A DNA stretch of 64,000 nt from Alviniconcha marisindica. Its lineage: Eukaryota; Mollusca; Gastropoda; Provannidae. The notes beneath the pieces were generated by a model. The model did not search any database and had not been told where the DNA came from. It saw only the letters and a list, made by a program, of their open reading frames with translations. The DNA is taken from assembly GCA_018857735.1 (NCBI GenBank), contig JABMCL010000194.1:744501-808500 (forward strand). The letters are read 5' to 3'. Positions 32,531 through 46,349 of the stretch are shown here, one piece after another. Within the stretch, counting starts at the first letter, position 1, and the number at the start of each line of letters is the position of its first letter. A program made the translations under genes and the position numbers.

Positions 32531-35500
32531 AAGGCACTGACATGATGATGAGTGTGTTGCTTTACATCCACAGAAACCGTGGGCTTATTAGGGACGGGAC
32601 CCCGGAACGGGCACCTTGACTTTCACACAGCTCCTAGGCAATGGCGTATGTTGCACCTCCTTTTATACTCCAAGCGTCCCACATTGTACGCTGATGCAAC
32701 ACACTGAATGCGGGCTGTTACAACACACCACGTCATCATGGGGCACACCTTCTTGTACTCCACGCTTGACACATCGTGTTATTACTATATCACAATTACT
32801 TAACACGATGACTGAGGGCCTGAGGACATACCACTGACCCTACTACTCTTGCTGATTTCCCCATGTTTGTTTTTTCATCTCCTGAAGATGACCTATTTAT
32901 TTAACAGTCAAGCACACAGCACCTGCTTCAACACTGCCGGGCACCCCCACACTATAGACTGCATAAAAATGTCTTGCCACACCACCAAAAGGTCAGATGA
33001 TGAAACCATCTTGTATGACATACGTTTCATCTTCCTGCTGCAGATTCTGAAGAAAACAAATGTTCAGAGAGCAATGCCAAAAATATGTAGTTCAGTCATC
33101 TCCCTCTGCTCGTCAGAATTGCAACCACCAGGAAAAGTACTTTCAAACTGTCTCTCCTTCATCTCTTCAACCTCTAGTCTCATCAGCCAATAATGTGGTG
33201 TGTGTGTGTGTGTGTGTGTGTGCGTGCGTGCATGTGTGCATGCGTGCGTGCGTACACACACACTGAAATATAACACTACAGAACCTGTACCATGTCAGAT
33301 GCTACTCAATACACTTCTCTTGTTTCATAAGAACAGGTCACTGTCATCTTAATCAACAGTGGCAAAGACCAAGCCAGATGTCACCACAAGTCTGTTGACA
33401 TGGCCAACCTTCCCTAGGACTAGGAGTTAAAGTCAACCAAGGAACATGCACGATATCATGCGCTTTCTCTGTTGATACATCTGGGTATATCCCTTACCAC
33501 GCAAACTCCTTTCACCAAGTCTATATCTGTGAGAAACCTGTATGACAAGGTTCCCATGCTGTCAGTTCACTGTAAGTGTTCAACAGATCAAAACACTGTT
33601 ATCCAAACCAATATAAGCGCAATCTCCCACCACTAGCAGGAACTTTAACATCAGTCAGAAGAACAATTAGAAGAATGTCTGCAGATAGAAAAGTTAACCA
33701 GGGGAGGGGTTGGGAGGGGTGGGGTGGGGGGCTGGACCCTGTAGACAGTGAAGTGCAATGTAACAAAGCAGCTTCACTCATCATGGCACACAAAAAGCAG
33801 CATGCTGTGTGGTGACGTGTGCAAAATTTCAATATTTACTCTGTACATAACGGTCAGCTGAGGACTGTACACACTGTCTGTTTATCAACATCAACAGCCA
33901 CATAACACACGCGTCTGCGTATCAACATCAACATCCATCTAACACACACATCTGCTTATCAAATCAACATCCATCCAACACATAAAAGCACACATTTTTC
34001 ACATACTGATCAATAACCTTGAGGCTACTGTTCTGGTTTAATCATCTGTAAACATCTGACAACTTGCCACAGACATACAAACCAAAGTAACGATTTAATA
34101 CGAACACCAACATGTTAGTGGGGGATGCAAGAAAGAATCAACACAAGTAAACTTCATTCATGAACAAAATGGCTAAAATGTATAACATTTATTTCCAGTC
34201 ACTTTGATTTCTCTCCTCTGGTGTCTATTCCTTTACAGCGTATTTCTCCACTTCTGCAAGTGTGACGATTGCAGAATAAAATTACCTCAATGCTAGGCAC
34301 TGCACCATACTGTTCTCATTAACATATATAAATAATATATATATATACATATTACTACATACTAAATCATCATGTAAAAGATGAGGTTCCCAGTAGCATA
34401 CACAAACTCTCCACTGTCCAGGCAAGCCACAACAGTTTTTTCCATTGCTGTTCAAAGCATTAATGGAATCCCTATGAAGGAACCAGCCTTGTCAACCCAC
34501 CTTTTGTCCAACAGGTTAAAATTACAGCATTTTCACAATATAACCTGCACCTTAATGGTTCGGCACTTAGTCCGACAAGTTAAACAAAGTATGCACGCTG
34601 TCAGAAATTGTGTGAAAGTACTGGAATACCTCACAGTACTTTCACACAATTTTCACACGATGTTATTACTTGGGATCAACTTCAGGTCAAGTCGGCCAGG
34701 ATGAAACATTACATGTTCTTCTCGGCACATCTGAATAAGCTGCAATTTTTACTTGTGTATCCAGATCTGCAGTTCTGGTAGCTACACCACATAAACATCG
34801 GTCTGCATGTTGACCCTACCCAGTGTAGAAAAAGGTTGCCTGCACCATGAAGAAACTTTGTGCTCTCTGGCACTGAAGAGTTCCGCTGGGGCCCGATTTG
34901 GCAGCAAAGCTATGGGCCAGATTATTGCTGCATGCAACAACATCGTGTGTCTGAGCCTGCCTGCTGCGTACACCGCTTCTTTGAAATCAGGTACAAAAGT
35001 TGCCTGCTCACGTCATCCAAAAAACCCAAATTAAAGAGGCCACAAGTTGCAAGCTCAAGTCACCCAAGAACAAGAGCAGAGAGGCCGCAAGTAGCCATCA
35101 GGCCAGCTGTGACACTGACACCATTTAGAGCACAAATCCTGTTAATCATCAGTGATGATGGTACCGTCGCAAACTGTAAATAAAAATCAGTGGGGGCATT
35201 TTTAAAAGCAAAATCTCTGATTGCAAGTTCTTATTTAGATCTTTCCTCCCTGCTGAAAAAAGGACATTTTTCTTGGATAAAACAGGTTTTGAGAAGGCTG
35301 TTTAGACAAGATGGCTTCAATATTATTATTTTCATTGAAAGAAAGAAACAAGCAAATTACTGCTGATGAGAGAAACAGAACAGAAAAGCTGAAATAAGTG
35401 GGTTAAAGCTTGGTGCCGATATGTAACGGATACAACATGTCAACAAATTCAGGAAATGACTTCAACAGAAGCAACAACAGAAAACCTTCAATCACAACCT

Positions 35501-37059
35501 CTTTGAAACGATATAGTTCTAGCACCAGTAGGCTTGATGAGGATGTGCAAACTGCAGTTTTCACAGTGCAAGTTCAGTCCATGTGTGTGGTTCTTCCTCC
35601 GCCAGCTGTCTCCCAGGCCACATCTTTGGTTGGGGCGTTTCTCAAATGCTAGTCATAATTCAAGGAATGGTTTCCAAGTAAAATAATTAATTTAAAATAA
35701 CAGGGCGAGCTAAGCTGGCCTCCAACAGCCAGCAGTCAAACATGCTGACAACAGCCAGCAGTCAAACATGCTGACAAAAGGCTACAGCTACTTCCACTTG
35801 CACTTTTCTCTGGGAGTTCTGTTCCAGAATCTGCATGCAACAAACACAGTTCCAAGATTATTTTTTTACCCTAGCTACATTCATCCTTCTTCTTCTCTTC
35901 TCCTAGTCATTCTTTCTCCAATTTTTGACAGTTCAATGCTGTTTGGGGCCAGTGACAAAGACCAACAAGATGGGCACGAGTGAACCTTCGTCTGACAAGA
36001 TCCAGCCTGGGTGTTTCTATTGTTTGCCATGGAGTCAGGACAATGAATCAGTGTTCTGGTAACAGTTGAAGAGTTCTTTGTTCTCTTCTTGGTCTGCATT
36101 ATACAGCAACGCCAAGACACCTTTTGTTTTATGTCAAATTTACTCAGTGATGAAGACATACAGATTCAAAGTCAGACATCTATGGCATAAAATGAATCTG
36201 ATTAATTTCTTTGAACAAGAGCAACTGTAAAGCCCCTAAAGGTTACATAATTAAAAAATCAATTATTTATCTATCCCAATCAATGGTAAAGCTCATAAAG
36301 GTTATGTAATAAAAATAATAATTTATCTATCTATCCCTATCAATTGTAAAGCCACTAAAGGTTACACAATTATAAAAATCATTCATCTATCTATCCCTAT
36401 GGTAAAGCCACTAAAGGTTACATTATTAAAAAATAAATTATCTGTCTATCCCATTATCAGATATCAGGACGATGTTAACAATTGCTAGTGATGCATCTTT
36501 TTTTTTTTTTTTTTTTTGTTGCATGTATCAATCCAACTACATGAAGATCTAAAAACCAGCAGCTGTCTTCACTCAGCACAGTTGTAACCTGCTTGTCAGC
36601 TGCAGCATGGAATTACCAAGATCTGTGCTGAGACATAATGCTTCAACTATCTTTACCGTACTTCAACAGATCAGTCGTCCCATGAGCAATCACTTTTCTT
36701 GGTCCGATTCAGCTATATATACGGAAGTTTAGGCACATCTTGACAGACCCGTCTAGGTTTTGAACACACTTGTCCAACTCAAGCAGACATTTTAAGGTTA
36801 CCTAAAAAAAACTCCCTTTTTTCCCTTTCCTACAAAAATGCTACTGGATCAATACAATAAAATGCATGCCCCAGAAATGCTGTCAAACCAAGCAGACGGG
36901 GTGGAGAGGCGTCAAACCCAAACATCCCAACTCATAAAGGTGACGCCTGTCTTACCCCTTGTCAGACTACCCTCCACCCAATCAAAACCTATCTGCACAA
37001 CCCAACTTGGAGCACACAGTGACGTTGATAATTTTCTGACATTCTTGGCGATGGTCTCT
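32531..37059. other. Gene-poor spacer between modules 2 and 3
   Basis: About 4.5 kb with no recognisable family exon. Visible structure: TG-rich tract 33195-33262, a ~45-bp repeat near 33870-33990 (TATCAACATCAACATCCATC), a ~65-bp AT-rich repeat of four copies at 36210-36450 (GTAAAGCCACTAAAGGTTAC) and poly-T at 36500-36518. A first exon for module 2 could hide here, but nothing supports one. Confidence 0.45.
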
Positions 37060-37872
37060 TCAATAGTAAGCGCCCAGGTAGGATGTGTAGGCCGGGTGAT
37101 CGCTGCTGTTGGCTTGCTCCACGTAGCTATGACCGGTCATGCTGCTCCCTCCACCAACGTCTCCTTTCTGGTGTTTCTTCATGTGCACATCCAGGCTGGT
37201 CTTCTGGGCAAACGCTGCCTCGCACAGCTTGCACTTGTAGGGCTTCTCGCCCGTGTGGATGCGTTCGTGCACTATGAGAGCGTACTTGGAGGAGAAGCCC
37301 TGGTTGCACACTTTGCAGTGATGAGGGGACTCGCCCAGGTGCTGCCTCATGTGCGTCATCCACAAGTTTCTCATGAAGTAGGACTTGGAGCAGAACTGAC
37401 ACTGAAACTTCTTGCCCTGAGTGTGAATGCGCTTAATGTGGCGGTTCAGCCCCCCTTGGTCCAGGTACGCTTTCCCGCAGATGTCGCAGATGTAGGTCTT
37501 CTCACGCGGCTCCGTGCTGTGCTTGCCCCAGATGTGCTTCTCCAGGATGAAGCGCTTCCCAAACGCGGCGCCGCAATGGTGACAGGTGTACCTCTCCGAC
37601 CTCTCCGTGGGGATGTTGTGCACGCTCGTCATGTGCATCTCCAGCTGCACCTTCTGAGCGAACACCTCCCCGCAGCTGTCGCACAGGTGACCCTGGCGGT
37701 CGGAGAAGAGAAGGTCGCACTGCACATTGGACAGGCGCCTGCCACTGGAGCACATGCTGAAGCAGGACAGCGTGCCCTGGGGGCTGATGCACACGTGGCG
37801 GCACGTCTTCTCCTGGGAGGTGAAGTGGCTGAAGCACAGCTGGCATGTGTAGGACACCTTGGACGACCGCCC
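37060..37872 (-). CDS. Module 3 terminal exon C: six-finger C2H2 protein
   Basis: This terminal exon starts after GGTGTTGCAG at 37873 and is open in phase 0 for 270 residues to a stop at 37062-37060. The N-terminal Cys/His module belongs to the second subfamily: YTCQLC, HVCISPQGTLSC, then C-x3-C. Six fingers span about residues 48-228, from HLCDSC to YKCKLC...HMKKH, with a canonical HTGEKPY linker before the last. The tail is short (~40 residues) and ends YTSYLGAYY, a tyrosine-rich end unlike the VFP...PN ending of subfamily I. Exon B (40362-40304) and exon A (41222-41109) join in frame to give 327 residues from exon A on. The 376-residue frame on the opposite strand is its antisense shadow. 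Confidence 0.92.
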   Translation of the reverse strand, partial: GRSSKVSYTCQLCFSHFTSQEKTCRHVCISPQGTLSCFSMCSSGRRLSNVQCDLLFSDRQGHLCDSCGEVFAQKVQLEMHMTSVHNIPTERSERYTCHHCGAAFGKRFILEKHIWGKHSTEPREKTYICDICGKAYLDQGGLNRHIKRIHTQGKKFQCQFCSKSYFMRNLWMTHMRQHLGESPHHCKVCNQGFSSKYALIVHERIHTGEKPYKCKLCEAAFAQKTSLDVHMKKHQKGDVGGGSSMTGHSYVEQANSSDHPAYTSYLGAYY

Positions 37873-38159
37873 CTGCAACACCAAAAACAACAGCAACTTC
37901 AGTTCCTGGGTATTGTCCACGGGCACTTCTTCTGTATCACTGTGTCCACAGTGACAAACAACTTATGAAACATTTTTGGTGTCAATTTCTCTTTCTCTGT
38001 GTGGTGTATGCACACATGCATGCATGCACACACACAAAACTGCTCAACCCTTGCTAGGTAAGCTAGGTAAACAGAAACCCATTTTATTATGATCATGACC
38101 ATCATTCTATATTTTTACAGAAGAACAAATACTAGTCACACCATATTCACCGCCTTGGA

Positions 38160-38232
38160 TGGTGTTTAGAACTAGTGAGTGGTCGGTGGTGGGGGTGGTG
38201 GTGGGGGTGCGGGGTGGGGGGGGGGGGCTAAC
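38160..38232. repeat. GT/G-rich tract
   Basis: GGTGGGGGTGGTGGTGGGGG with a poly-G run in the intron of module 3; it could form G-quadruplexes. Confidence 0.8.
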
Positions 38233-38824
38233 AGAGAGAGCATGGCAGGTCAGGCAGGGACCAGAGGATCAACAGAGAAGAGGCTAACAACCCTTCCCGC
38301 TACCTTTCCATGAATGGCTGATCTACCCTCATCTGATTGTCCCATTCAGTGATTTACCCTCATCTGGTCCCCCCCAACTGTCCCACTGACCCTCATACAT
38401 ACACACATATTCCAACCATTCTTATCTGCTTAAACCGTTGACAACTATAAAGATATGTTTGGGTTGCCAGCACCACTTCCTGTAAAACTGGACATTCAAG
38501 ATTCAAGATTATCTCATCAGAGAAATCAAAACTAAATCAAGTTTCAAGCTAAATGTGTGTTGGTCAAAACCGGGTTCTCAGTACATTTAGCTACCATTCT
38601 TTGTGGACAACTCCCCCTTCAGTCACTTGCTAACACCTCTAATTCTTTGTTATTTATAGTTAAACCAAACATCTACAACTACAACCATCTGCAGCTGAAC
38701 AAACTGACATTTCTAACTCTTCTAATCACCGATGATGTGTCCACATCTATGTCTTTCAACAACAGGAGGGGGAGGAGGGATTACTTTGTTGTAGTAACGA
38801 TGATTTTTTTTCTTTTTTCTTTCT

Positions 38825-38869
38825 TTTTTGGGTGGGGGGGGGTGGGGGGTGGGGGGTTCAAAGTTAAAG

Positions 38870-38928
<59 letters not shown>
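38825..38928. repeat. Poly-G/GGT tract and (GT)n
   Basis: A G-rich run is followed by ~27 GT dinucleotides, in the intron of module 3. Confidence 0.93.
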
Positions 38929-38929
<1 letters not shown>

Positions 38930-40200
38930 CCACTTCATTTGCACTATGTCAGATTTTTAGCAACAGTAATCAACACACCAAGTTTGGTTGCAAAGATATC
39001 ATTGGTACAGAAAGTATAACATCCAATGAATTATTGTACCATCACTGGTACCTTGAACAAAGCAATGCCATATCTTTTACAAGAGTTTGTTGTAAAAGGA
39101 TTAGCAGTTTTGAAGATACATTAGAATGGACATATTTTGATTATCTGAGCCCACACTGTGACCTTGTCCCACACTGGGGCATTGCAGACACAGAAATTGA
39201 TGTTCCCTGTGTAAGAACTCAGAGCTGACACATACTCTTCCTTTAAAGCTTGGAAGAGGTCAGAATATAGCCACACATGCTTCACCCACTGCCAGGAATC
39301 TCTTCCTTGTCCTAATTTCTACCTTCCCAGTTCATTCACCTTCATTTCTTTCCAAAAACTCTCCGGAGCACGTAGGCCCACAGAATAAAATAGGTCACCC
39401 TGCTCATAATCACAAGCAATTTAAGCGGGTTCCTGTGGCAAGTGCCTGTTACTGTGCATTGATGGATAAATAGATGGTTGGTTTTTGACACTGTAACAGT
39501 GACTCAGACAAACCTGTGATTACTGACTTGTGTTTTGAACTGGTGCAAAAGAATTTTGAATGTCTGATTTGTCTTGAGATGACCCTACGTGGCTGACGGG
39601 ACGTTAAAATAATCAAGAACTACTGTGACCTTGATCTCGAAGATAGCAAAAAGAACTACTGTGACCTTGATCTTGAAGATCGCAAAACAATCTTCTTTAA
39701 TGACAGTCTGGCTCATGCTGATGCATCACCATACTAAGTCTGGCTACAAAAGCTGAACTCATTCAGAAGATATTGTCTGAACAAATTCAATGACACTGTA
39801 ACTCTTCGCTATGACCCTGACCTTGAACACAGCAAAGCAATCTTTTCACAAGACACGCTGGCGCACGGTGGTTGACAATCAAACTAAGTTTGGTCACACA
39901 AGGATCAGCAGTCCAGAAGATGCAGCAACACTCATGTTTTGATTATATGACACTGACAGTGAAGATAGTAACCACCCTTTTCTTGTTTGGCGTGACACTC
40001 TGCAGTATGATGGTACATCCCCATACCAAGTTTGGTTACAAGAGGTTTAACAGTAACTGAAATCTAGAACCTACGCTGTGACCTTGTCCTTGCACACATA
40101 GCACTGTGACCTTGACTTATAACATCACACTAATTCGGCATTACGCTCCATCTCATGATAATGCACCAGCACACCAAGTTTGGTCACAAAAGGTTGAATG
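38930..40200. repeat. Diverged ~140 bp tandem repeat with CCAAGTTTGGTTACAAAAG core
   Basis: At least five copies of the core (near 38979, 39738, 39880, 40018 and 40168) occur with a nearby GTGACCTTGACCTTGAA segment. Spacing is irregular and divergence is high, so this is an old array. It fills much of the intron between exons B and C of module 3. Confidence 0.7.
39465..39612 (-). repeat. Dispersed ~150-180 bp repeat, copy 1
   Basis: On the minus strand it begins TAGTTCTTGATTATTTTAAC then GTCCCGTCAGCCACGTAGGG. It is homologous to segments at 49340-49520 and 59050-59240, which lie in the opposite orientation. It looks like a SINE-type or other short non-autonomous element; I see no internal promoter boxes. 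Confidence 0.7.
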
Positions 40201-40303
40201 TTTGACAGATGTAGTTATTCCAGTGTACCCCCCCCCCCCCCCCCCCCCCCCCACTTGTTATGGGGAGTTACAAAGAGATGAAAACCAACAGAAAGCCACT
40301 TAC

Positions 40304-40362
40304 TTTATGTGGGGCTGTATCTGTACGAATGACGTCTTTCAGTGGGAATGAAACAAAGCATT
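40304..40362 (-). CDS. Module 3 exon B: 59-nt linker microexon
   Basis: Bounded by TCTGTTGCAG at 40363 and the donor GTAAGT from 40303; phase 1 in, phase 0 out. After a split Glu codon (G|AA) it encodes CFVSFPLKDVIRTDTAPHK. It closely resembles the module 4 exon B (CFVTMQLRNTLMRVPTTK) in sequence, phase and position, which is strong support for a 59-nt exon. Its place between exon A and exon C is the same as in the other modules. Confidence 0.8.
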
Positions 40363-41108
40363 CTGCAACAGACAGACATTCAAAATGTTTTTAAATATCA
40401 TTTGTACAGTTACAGATTCTCTTTAAAAAAAACATGTACATTACAAGCAAATGAATGTTAAAATATAATTCAATTTTAAAATATAATTTTGGACAAAGGA
40501 ACAAACAAATTCCACCAACCAAAGCAAACACTTTGTAAGGAAAAAGGAATAATGATGTCACTTATGTAAAATTAAATATAAAAATGATTCCAATGACTGG
40601 TATGTCAATATAATCAGTGATTTCTACTACAAGAATATGATCTCTAATCTCCCCCCCCCCCCCTTTATTTTTTTTATAAATATTTTTTTGTGTTCTGATA
40701 AAATCTGTTTTGCCCTGATGTGACTGTCATAACTGAGTGGATGCTGAAAACCAATTTCCATTCCTTTTTTTCTTTTTTAAAATTATTGACAGGAGAGTAA
40801 AGAAGAAGAAGAGAAGTCTAATCTGTACTGCCAGTTAAATGTACTCAACATTTTCCCCATGTCACAGAATGCTCAGCAGCTTTTCATCCTTGAATTTTTT
40901 TTTTATGATGAAAGTAAATGTTTCTTCCATCCCAACCCCCCAATCGTCTTTCTCTCCCCTACTTCTGTCTTCTTCCTTAGCTTCAGGCAGCCAGCTTTGT
41001 AAAGTTAAAGATTCTGCCCTTTATAAATTAGCACGTCTTTCCTGGCTGAATGCACATCCTCCTATCTTTCACATTCACACAAGACACACACACATAAAGG
41101 TACTCTAC

Positions 41109-41222
41109 CTTTAGGTTCCAGGGTGGGACTCCAGTGTTTCTTCTGGATGTGGGTGGTGGCGCTGTACTGTCGGGCAAAGGGTTGGTTGCAGAATGTACAC
41201 ATATACACTAGCGGCTCCACCT
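41109..41222 (-). CDS. Module 3 exon A: single C2H2 finger exon
   Basis: This internal exon of 114 nt has acceptor TGTTTGCAG at 41223 and donor GTAGAG from 41108. It is phase 1 at both ends (2 nt + 37 codons + 1 nt). It encodes VEPLVYM, then a C2H2 finger CTFCNQPFARQY...HIQKKH, then WSPTLEPK. The VE start, NQPFAR and HWSPT signatures are shared with exons A of modules 4 and 5. The in-frame ATG (VYM) is one residue before the first Cys of the finger, so it would make a poor start. The reading frame enters from an upstream exon not found here. Confidence 0.85.
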
Positions 41223-42604
41223 CTGCAAACAGGGATCAGAATACACTGTCAGCTAACCTGGCGCCAACCTTACCATCTATCGCTGTAGACACAGTGAACT
41301 CCGTGTCCGACACATCCGCTAAATTATTGTCAGGGTGACAGTGAAACCTGCTATCCAGGACCAGGTATACTTTGAGCTTTGCGCTAACTTCTCATTTCAG
41401 AGTTTTGAGAAATTATTAGATAAATTATGTTATGCCATTTACCTGCCATTCACTTTTCTTTACTCTTGCGCAATTCACGATGTTTGACCACCGGTCAGGT
41501 TATACTTTACTCTTTTTGGCGTATGTAAAGCAATGATGAAAGGATCCTGTTCCAGACTAGAACCGTGTGGCGCACACTGTCAGGCAATTCTGATCCCTGC
41601 TGAGAGAGATGGGCACAACTTCTTCGCACCGCATCTTTCAAGTTGGCAAAATCTGTCCTTGTTCCTTCTCCACTGTTCACCAATCTCCAACATGAAATTA
41701 AAAGCAGTCACGCTCCTCAGCCTGCGCTTTCTCTGCTGTTAGCCTGGATGAAGACTTTTGTTTCTTTCAAACCCAGAGCTTCTGTAAGTAAAACTGGCTG
41801 AGGTTTGCGTGGGGAAGCCAGTTCCAGGCACAACGATCCCTGTCATCCCGACAGCCGCAGTCCTTCTCTGAGAACGCTCAAAATACACTTCCCAATTTGT
41901 TTTTGATCTTTCTTTCCAAAATCAGTGTCGAGGCTGTTCTGTTACAACAGACTGAGTAGCAGGTTCCACTCTACATCAGTACATGCTTTGATCAAAACTA
42001 GACTGAGACATGACCGAACACATTCAAGATATGATCAAACAAAACAAGAAGACATGACACATTTATAAAACATAAACAGACAGAATCAAACACATTAATT
42101 ACAAGACGCAATCAAAACTATTTATAATACATGATCAAACACACTGATAAAACATAACCAAACGTGTTTATAAGACACCATTGAACATGTTCTAAAACAA
42201 TTGTAATAAACACCACAGACTTTATTTAATATATATAATAAAGAATGAGCCATATTTCTCTCTCTCTCACACACTCACACACACACACACAGCAAAGCAA
42301 ACCAATAGATATTTGTCCTCGTTTTGTGTCTACACCTTCACAGTCATACCCCTTGGAAATGTGTGTGTGTACAAAGGAAATTTGACCACGTTTTGTCTTC
42401 AGATGAACTTTTAACAGAGGCAGTAAAAGTGTAAAGGTCTGTGTGTGTTGTTGGGAAGAAGAACAAAAACCTAAAAACAAAAACAAAAAACAAAAAAAGG
42501 CTGGGGGAGGAAGAGAAATTAGATTCTGACACGCTGTCAACCACAGAGGGTCACCTCAGTATGATCAGACTCTTTCACAAGCAAATGTACATTTCAGAAC
42601 TTTA

Positions 42605-42606
<2 letters not shown>

Positions 42607-42660
<54 letters not shown>
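42607..42660. repeat. (AT)n microsatellite
   Basis: About 27 perfect TA dinucleotides. Confidence 0.97.
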
Positions 42661-42663
<3 letters not shown>

Positions 42664-45244
42664 CCCCTTCTCAAGTCAAACAGAGACCAAAAAACACACA
42701 CAAAAAACAGCCAGTCTGCACATCCATTCCAATTCTTCTTTTAATGCACAGTAGCAGAGTGTGGAAGCATATGCAGTGGAAAGACAACTGTTATCACCTG
42801 CAAAAAAAGGGAGTGACAGAAGCATGCGCACTTTGAACTAGAGTGTAACGCTGCAGCATAAATGAACGCAGTATGTACCCAGCTCCAAGCAGTGGTTTGG
42901 GAGATCCCTCCTCTGAGGATGAAGAGTGCGAGAAGGCCACGCTTGGAGTGCAACAAAACATGCTGCACTCGCACCACAACTTCCAATTATTTTGACAAAA
43001 CACAAACTATGTGAATCATTCTCATGCCTTAACTCTAGTCCTACTTCAACATTTTCCTTTCAAACAAGTTCTGCATCCTCTACATCAGCACCATATTTAT
43101 ATCGCTGAACAAGGTGTGTTTGCTACCGCTGTACAGACCAGCAGGCACACACAGATGAAGACAGACAGAGGGATGAACACCAACTAATTAAAAGCTTCAT
43201 TTTCTCAAATGTGAACTGTCCACGGTCAGCAAATGAGCAAGGAGGTCAGGTTCAGGGCCCGACAGACCTCCCAGAAAACGAAACTGGCGTATGCATACTG
43301 CCATCGTACTTTAAAACAGGTCTACATCGCACACACCCCAACCCAAGGCTAGATGATCATTCGCTTTCATCATGCGGGTTTTCTGTTTTAATTCTGGGTG
43401 TGTTTCCCCCCAGTATGTGCGCCTGTTGAAGGGAGCTTCCCCCAGTATCACCAGCATGGCTTTCTAATGGACGTTTGGAGCAATATACAAAATCGACAGT
43501 CATCATCTTCATTAAAAAATAAAATTAAACAAAGGTAAAAATCTGTATAAATTGTGAACAACGTCTATCACTGCACTGTGTGTGAGTGCTTCCAATTCCG
43601 CGCTGGAGAGTGGGTGAAGGTGACCTAACACACTGGGCTGTTTGCAAATGTTAAGAGAATGATGCGGTACTGGGATTTAACTGTGCACATCTCACTAAAA
43701 CGCCCAATTGCTGCAATCATGCACTGAACAACTAATAATATTTTTAAAATAATTTTAAAAACACACACACACAACCCCATTGCCTCAATGTCAACAAACT
43801 CAACTTTCTCTCTCAAAAAGCAAAGACCAAATTACTTTCTTTCATTTTATTTTAAGCTTTAAAAAAATCATAATGATGCAATTTCACCAGCTGCAGAGTA
43901 AAACATATTTCAATGCGGGTCAAAAAATATTCCTCCCATATGTCTCCCTAAGACAATTACAAACAAAAGACGACCTGACTGGATGCATGCATAAATCATC
44001 ATTATACAACCATTGTCACAGCGAACAATTAAAAACAAAGAAATCAAATATAAATAAATGAATGAGTGACCAAATAAACACAACCAATAAACCCAAATAT
44101 GTCTATCTCCACTGATAGACTAGTCACAAAAAACAATGGACAAAGACATACAGGAAACTAACATTTCATTTTCAGAAAGTTATTATGCAAAATCTGAGAC
44201 ACATTAACATTGTCTTAAAAAAACAAGAAGATAAAAACATTGTCAAGTTTTGCTATGCCAGGACTAATCTTTAAAGACACATCACAGTCACAAGTACTAG
44301 TGATGTAATCTTAACTACAAATGTAATCTGAGAATTAATAGCACATTTCTTAGTATTCAACTTTCAATTTGATCTGTCTGACTGATGTCATTGTTACTTT
44401 AAAATTACACCAAGGGCACCAAAATATATCACATCCCTGAAAAATTTCACAAACAAATTCACTCTTAAAAATTCAAAAAGGGGTTTGCCTAGTTTAGGTT
44501 GAAATGCACTCTGAGAAAAAACCCAAATCAAAGTTTTCAGATACACCAATCACACAGTTTAATGACGGTTTATCATCATACTGACTCTGAAACATTACTT
44601 TCATACTATCACAACTTTTTCTATATATATATTTTTTTTTTTACAGGATAAATAAACAAAAGTATTTCCGTTTACTATTGGATCATGATGCAAGCACTTA
44701 ACAATGAAGCACTTCACAACCAATGGAATAAAAACTAAAACTGAAAACAAACTGAAATACATGTATACCAAAAAGTATACTTGCTGGCAATCAAGGTCAC
44801 AGACACAGATTTATTTTGCTCCAATGAAGGTCACAGATACACAGCTGTATGTATCTTCAGACACAATTATGGTGTCAGCCAATGCCTTTCATTGTGTGAT
44901 TTAAAAAAAAAAAAAAATGCTCAAAAAAGAAGAAAGAAAAAAAGAAAAGGGGGAGGGGGGGAGAGTATTATGCATTGTTGAAGACATACACGTATTGCTT
45001 TAAGTTGCATAGACCATACAGCTGATACTGGCAAAATAAAAGAAAGCTTGTACCAGTACTAGCAGTACATACTGGAGAAAAATGGACACACTGTCTAGAT
45101 ACACAGTTGCCCTTCTTAAAAATATTGTATAAACGGTACATTATTTGCTGTTTGAAAGCTGCAGTCTTAGTTCTTTCATAATGTTGGTTTCATGACAGGT
45201 TTATATTACTATTCAGAATAAAGCTGCAACAAACAAACAAAAAA

Positions 45245-45247
<3 letters not shown>

Positions 45248-45318
<71 letters not shown>
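45248..45318. repeat. (GA)n microsatellite
   Basis: About 35 perfect GA dinucleotides. Confidence 0.97.
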
Positions 45319-45322
<4 letters not shown>

Positions 45323-46349
45323 GCTGGAGACAGTTTGAACACCAGAATTTAAAAAAGTATTGAAGATGATACAGAAACAATCTGGAGGATGACGATGAAA
45401 CACCAAAGTATGCCTGACATTGACACAGCCGCTCACTTCTAAGAAAACTACTCGGGCTGATTCCCCACACTGCTCAACACGAGGCTTCTTGAGAAAAAAT
45501 CTGTAGGTGGCTGGAACCTTCCTTCAGCTTTTTCTTTCCACTGGTGCCAGACTTAATCATTTTAGAACATCCCAAAACAAGATCTCCACAAATGAACTTT
45601 CCTGCATTGCAGACCGTGTTTCAAGTTGCCATCGTTTTCTTTGAGCGAGTCTCACCTCCATTCGTTTCTAACACCACCCTGACTTTTGCAAACCATGATG
45701 AATTATTTTCATCCACCAAGTCATGCATTTTGGGTTGTTGTTTTTCTCCAAATCTACCATCTGTTTATCAAAACAGAGACAGAAGTGCTAGCATTTTGCT
45801 GCACACCATCTGCACATATACACTGACCTTTCCGAAGTACTCCACACCCCCCCCCCCCCCCCCCCCCCGGCCTGGTCTTTAAACCATACTATTACTAAGG
45901 AAACATGTCACACAGAACACAAAAATATATTCACTAACAGCAATAGTAACTTACAAAATCAACACAGTTACAGCTTACCAGCACCAAAAACCCTACCAGC
46001 AAAATTCACAATAAGCAGACTACAAAATGACTCCATAGTGAAAGTGACCATAATGAGCAGGTTAGGTCAACAGCACAGAAACAGTGACCACAAAATCTGA
46101 TGTCTGCTTCTCATCAGATTTCCTGAATCTACTCACCTCAGTGCTGCACAAAACTATAGCACAACCAAGTCACAACCAAATGTTGGTCACAGCGTTTAGC
46201 CATTTTTTTCTTCTTGAGGAAATGGTGCTTTAGAAGAGCTTCATTATTACTATCATTCCAAGTGTGGCTGGCCGGCAAAACAGCATCGGAACGACAGCAT
46301 CAAAATAGGCAGTTTACCATTAGCTTGACAGTCTAAAGCCAGCGGGGGA

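Larger units (their letters stand above)
41223..46349. other. Gene-poor spacer between modules 3 and 4
   Basis: About 5 kb without a recognisable exon. It contains (AT)n at 42607-42660, (GA)n at 45248-45318 and poly-C at 45847-45868; most of it is AT-rich unique sequence. A module-specific first exon for module 3 could be here but is not visible. Confidence 0.45.

Noticed and set aside
36838..37968. 376-residue plus-strand open frame
   Set aside because: It is the antisense shadow of module 3 exon C; the minus strand carries all Cys/His fingers and splice signals. The same applies to plus-strand frames at 1396-1929, 48629-49351 and 55731-56654.
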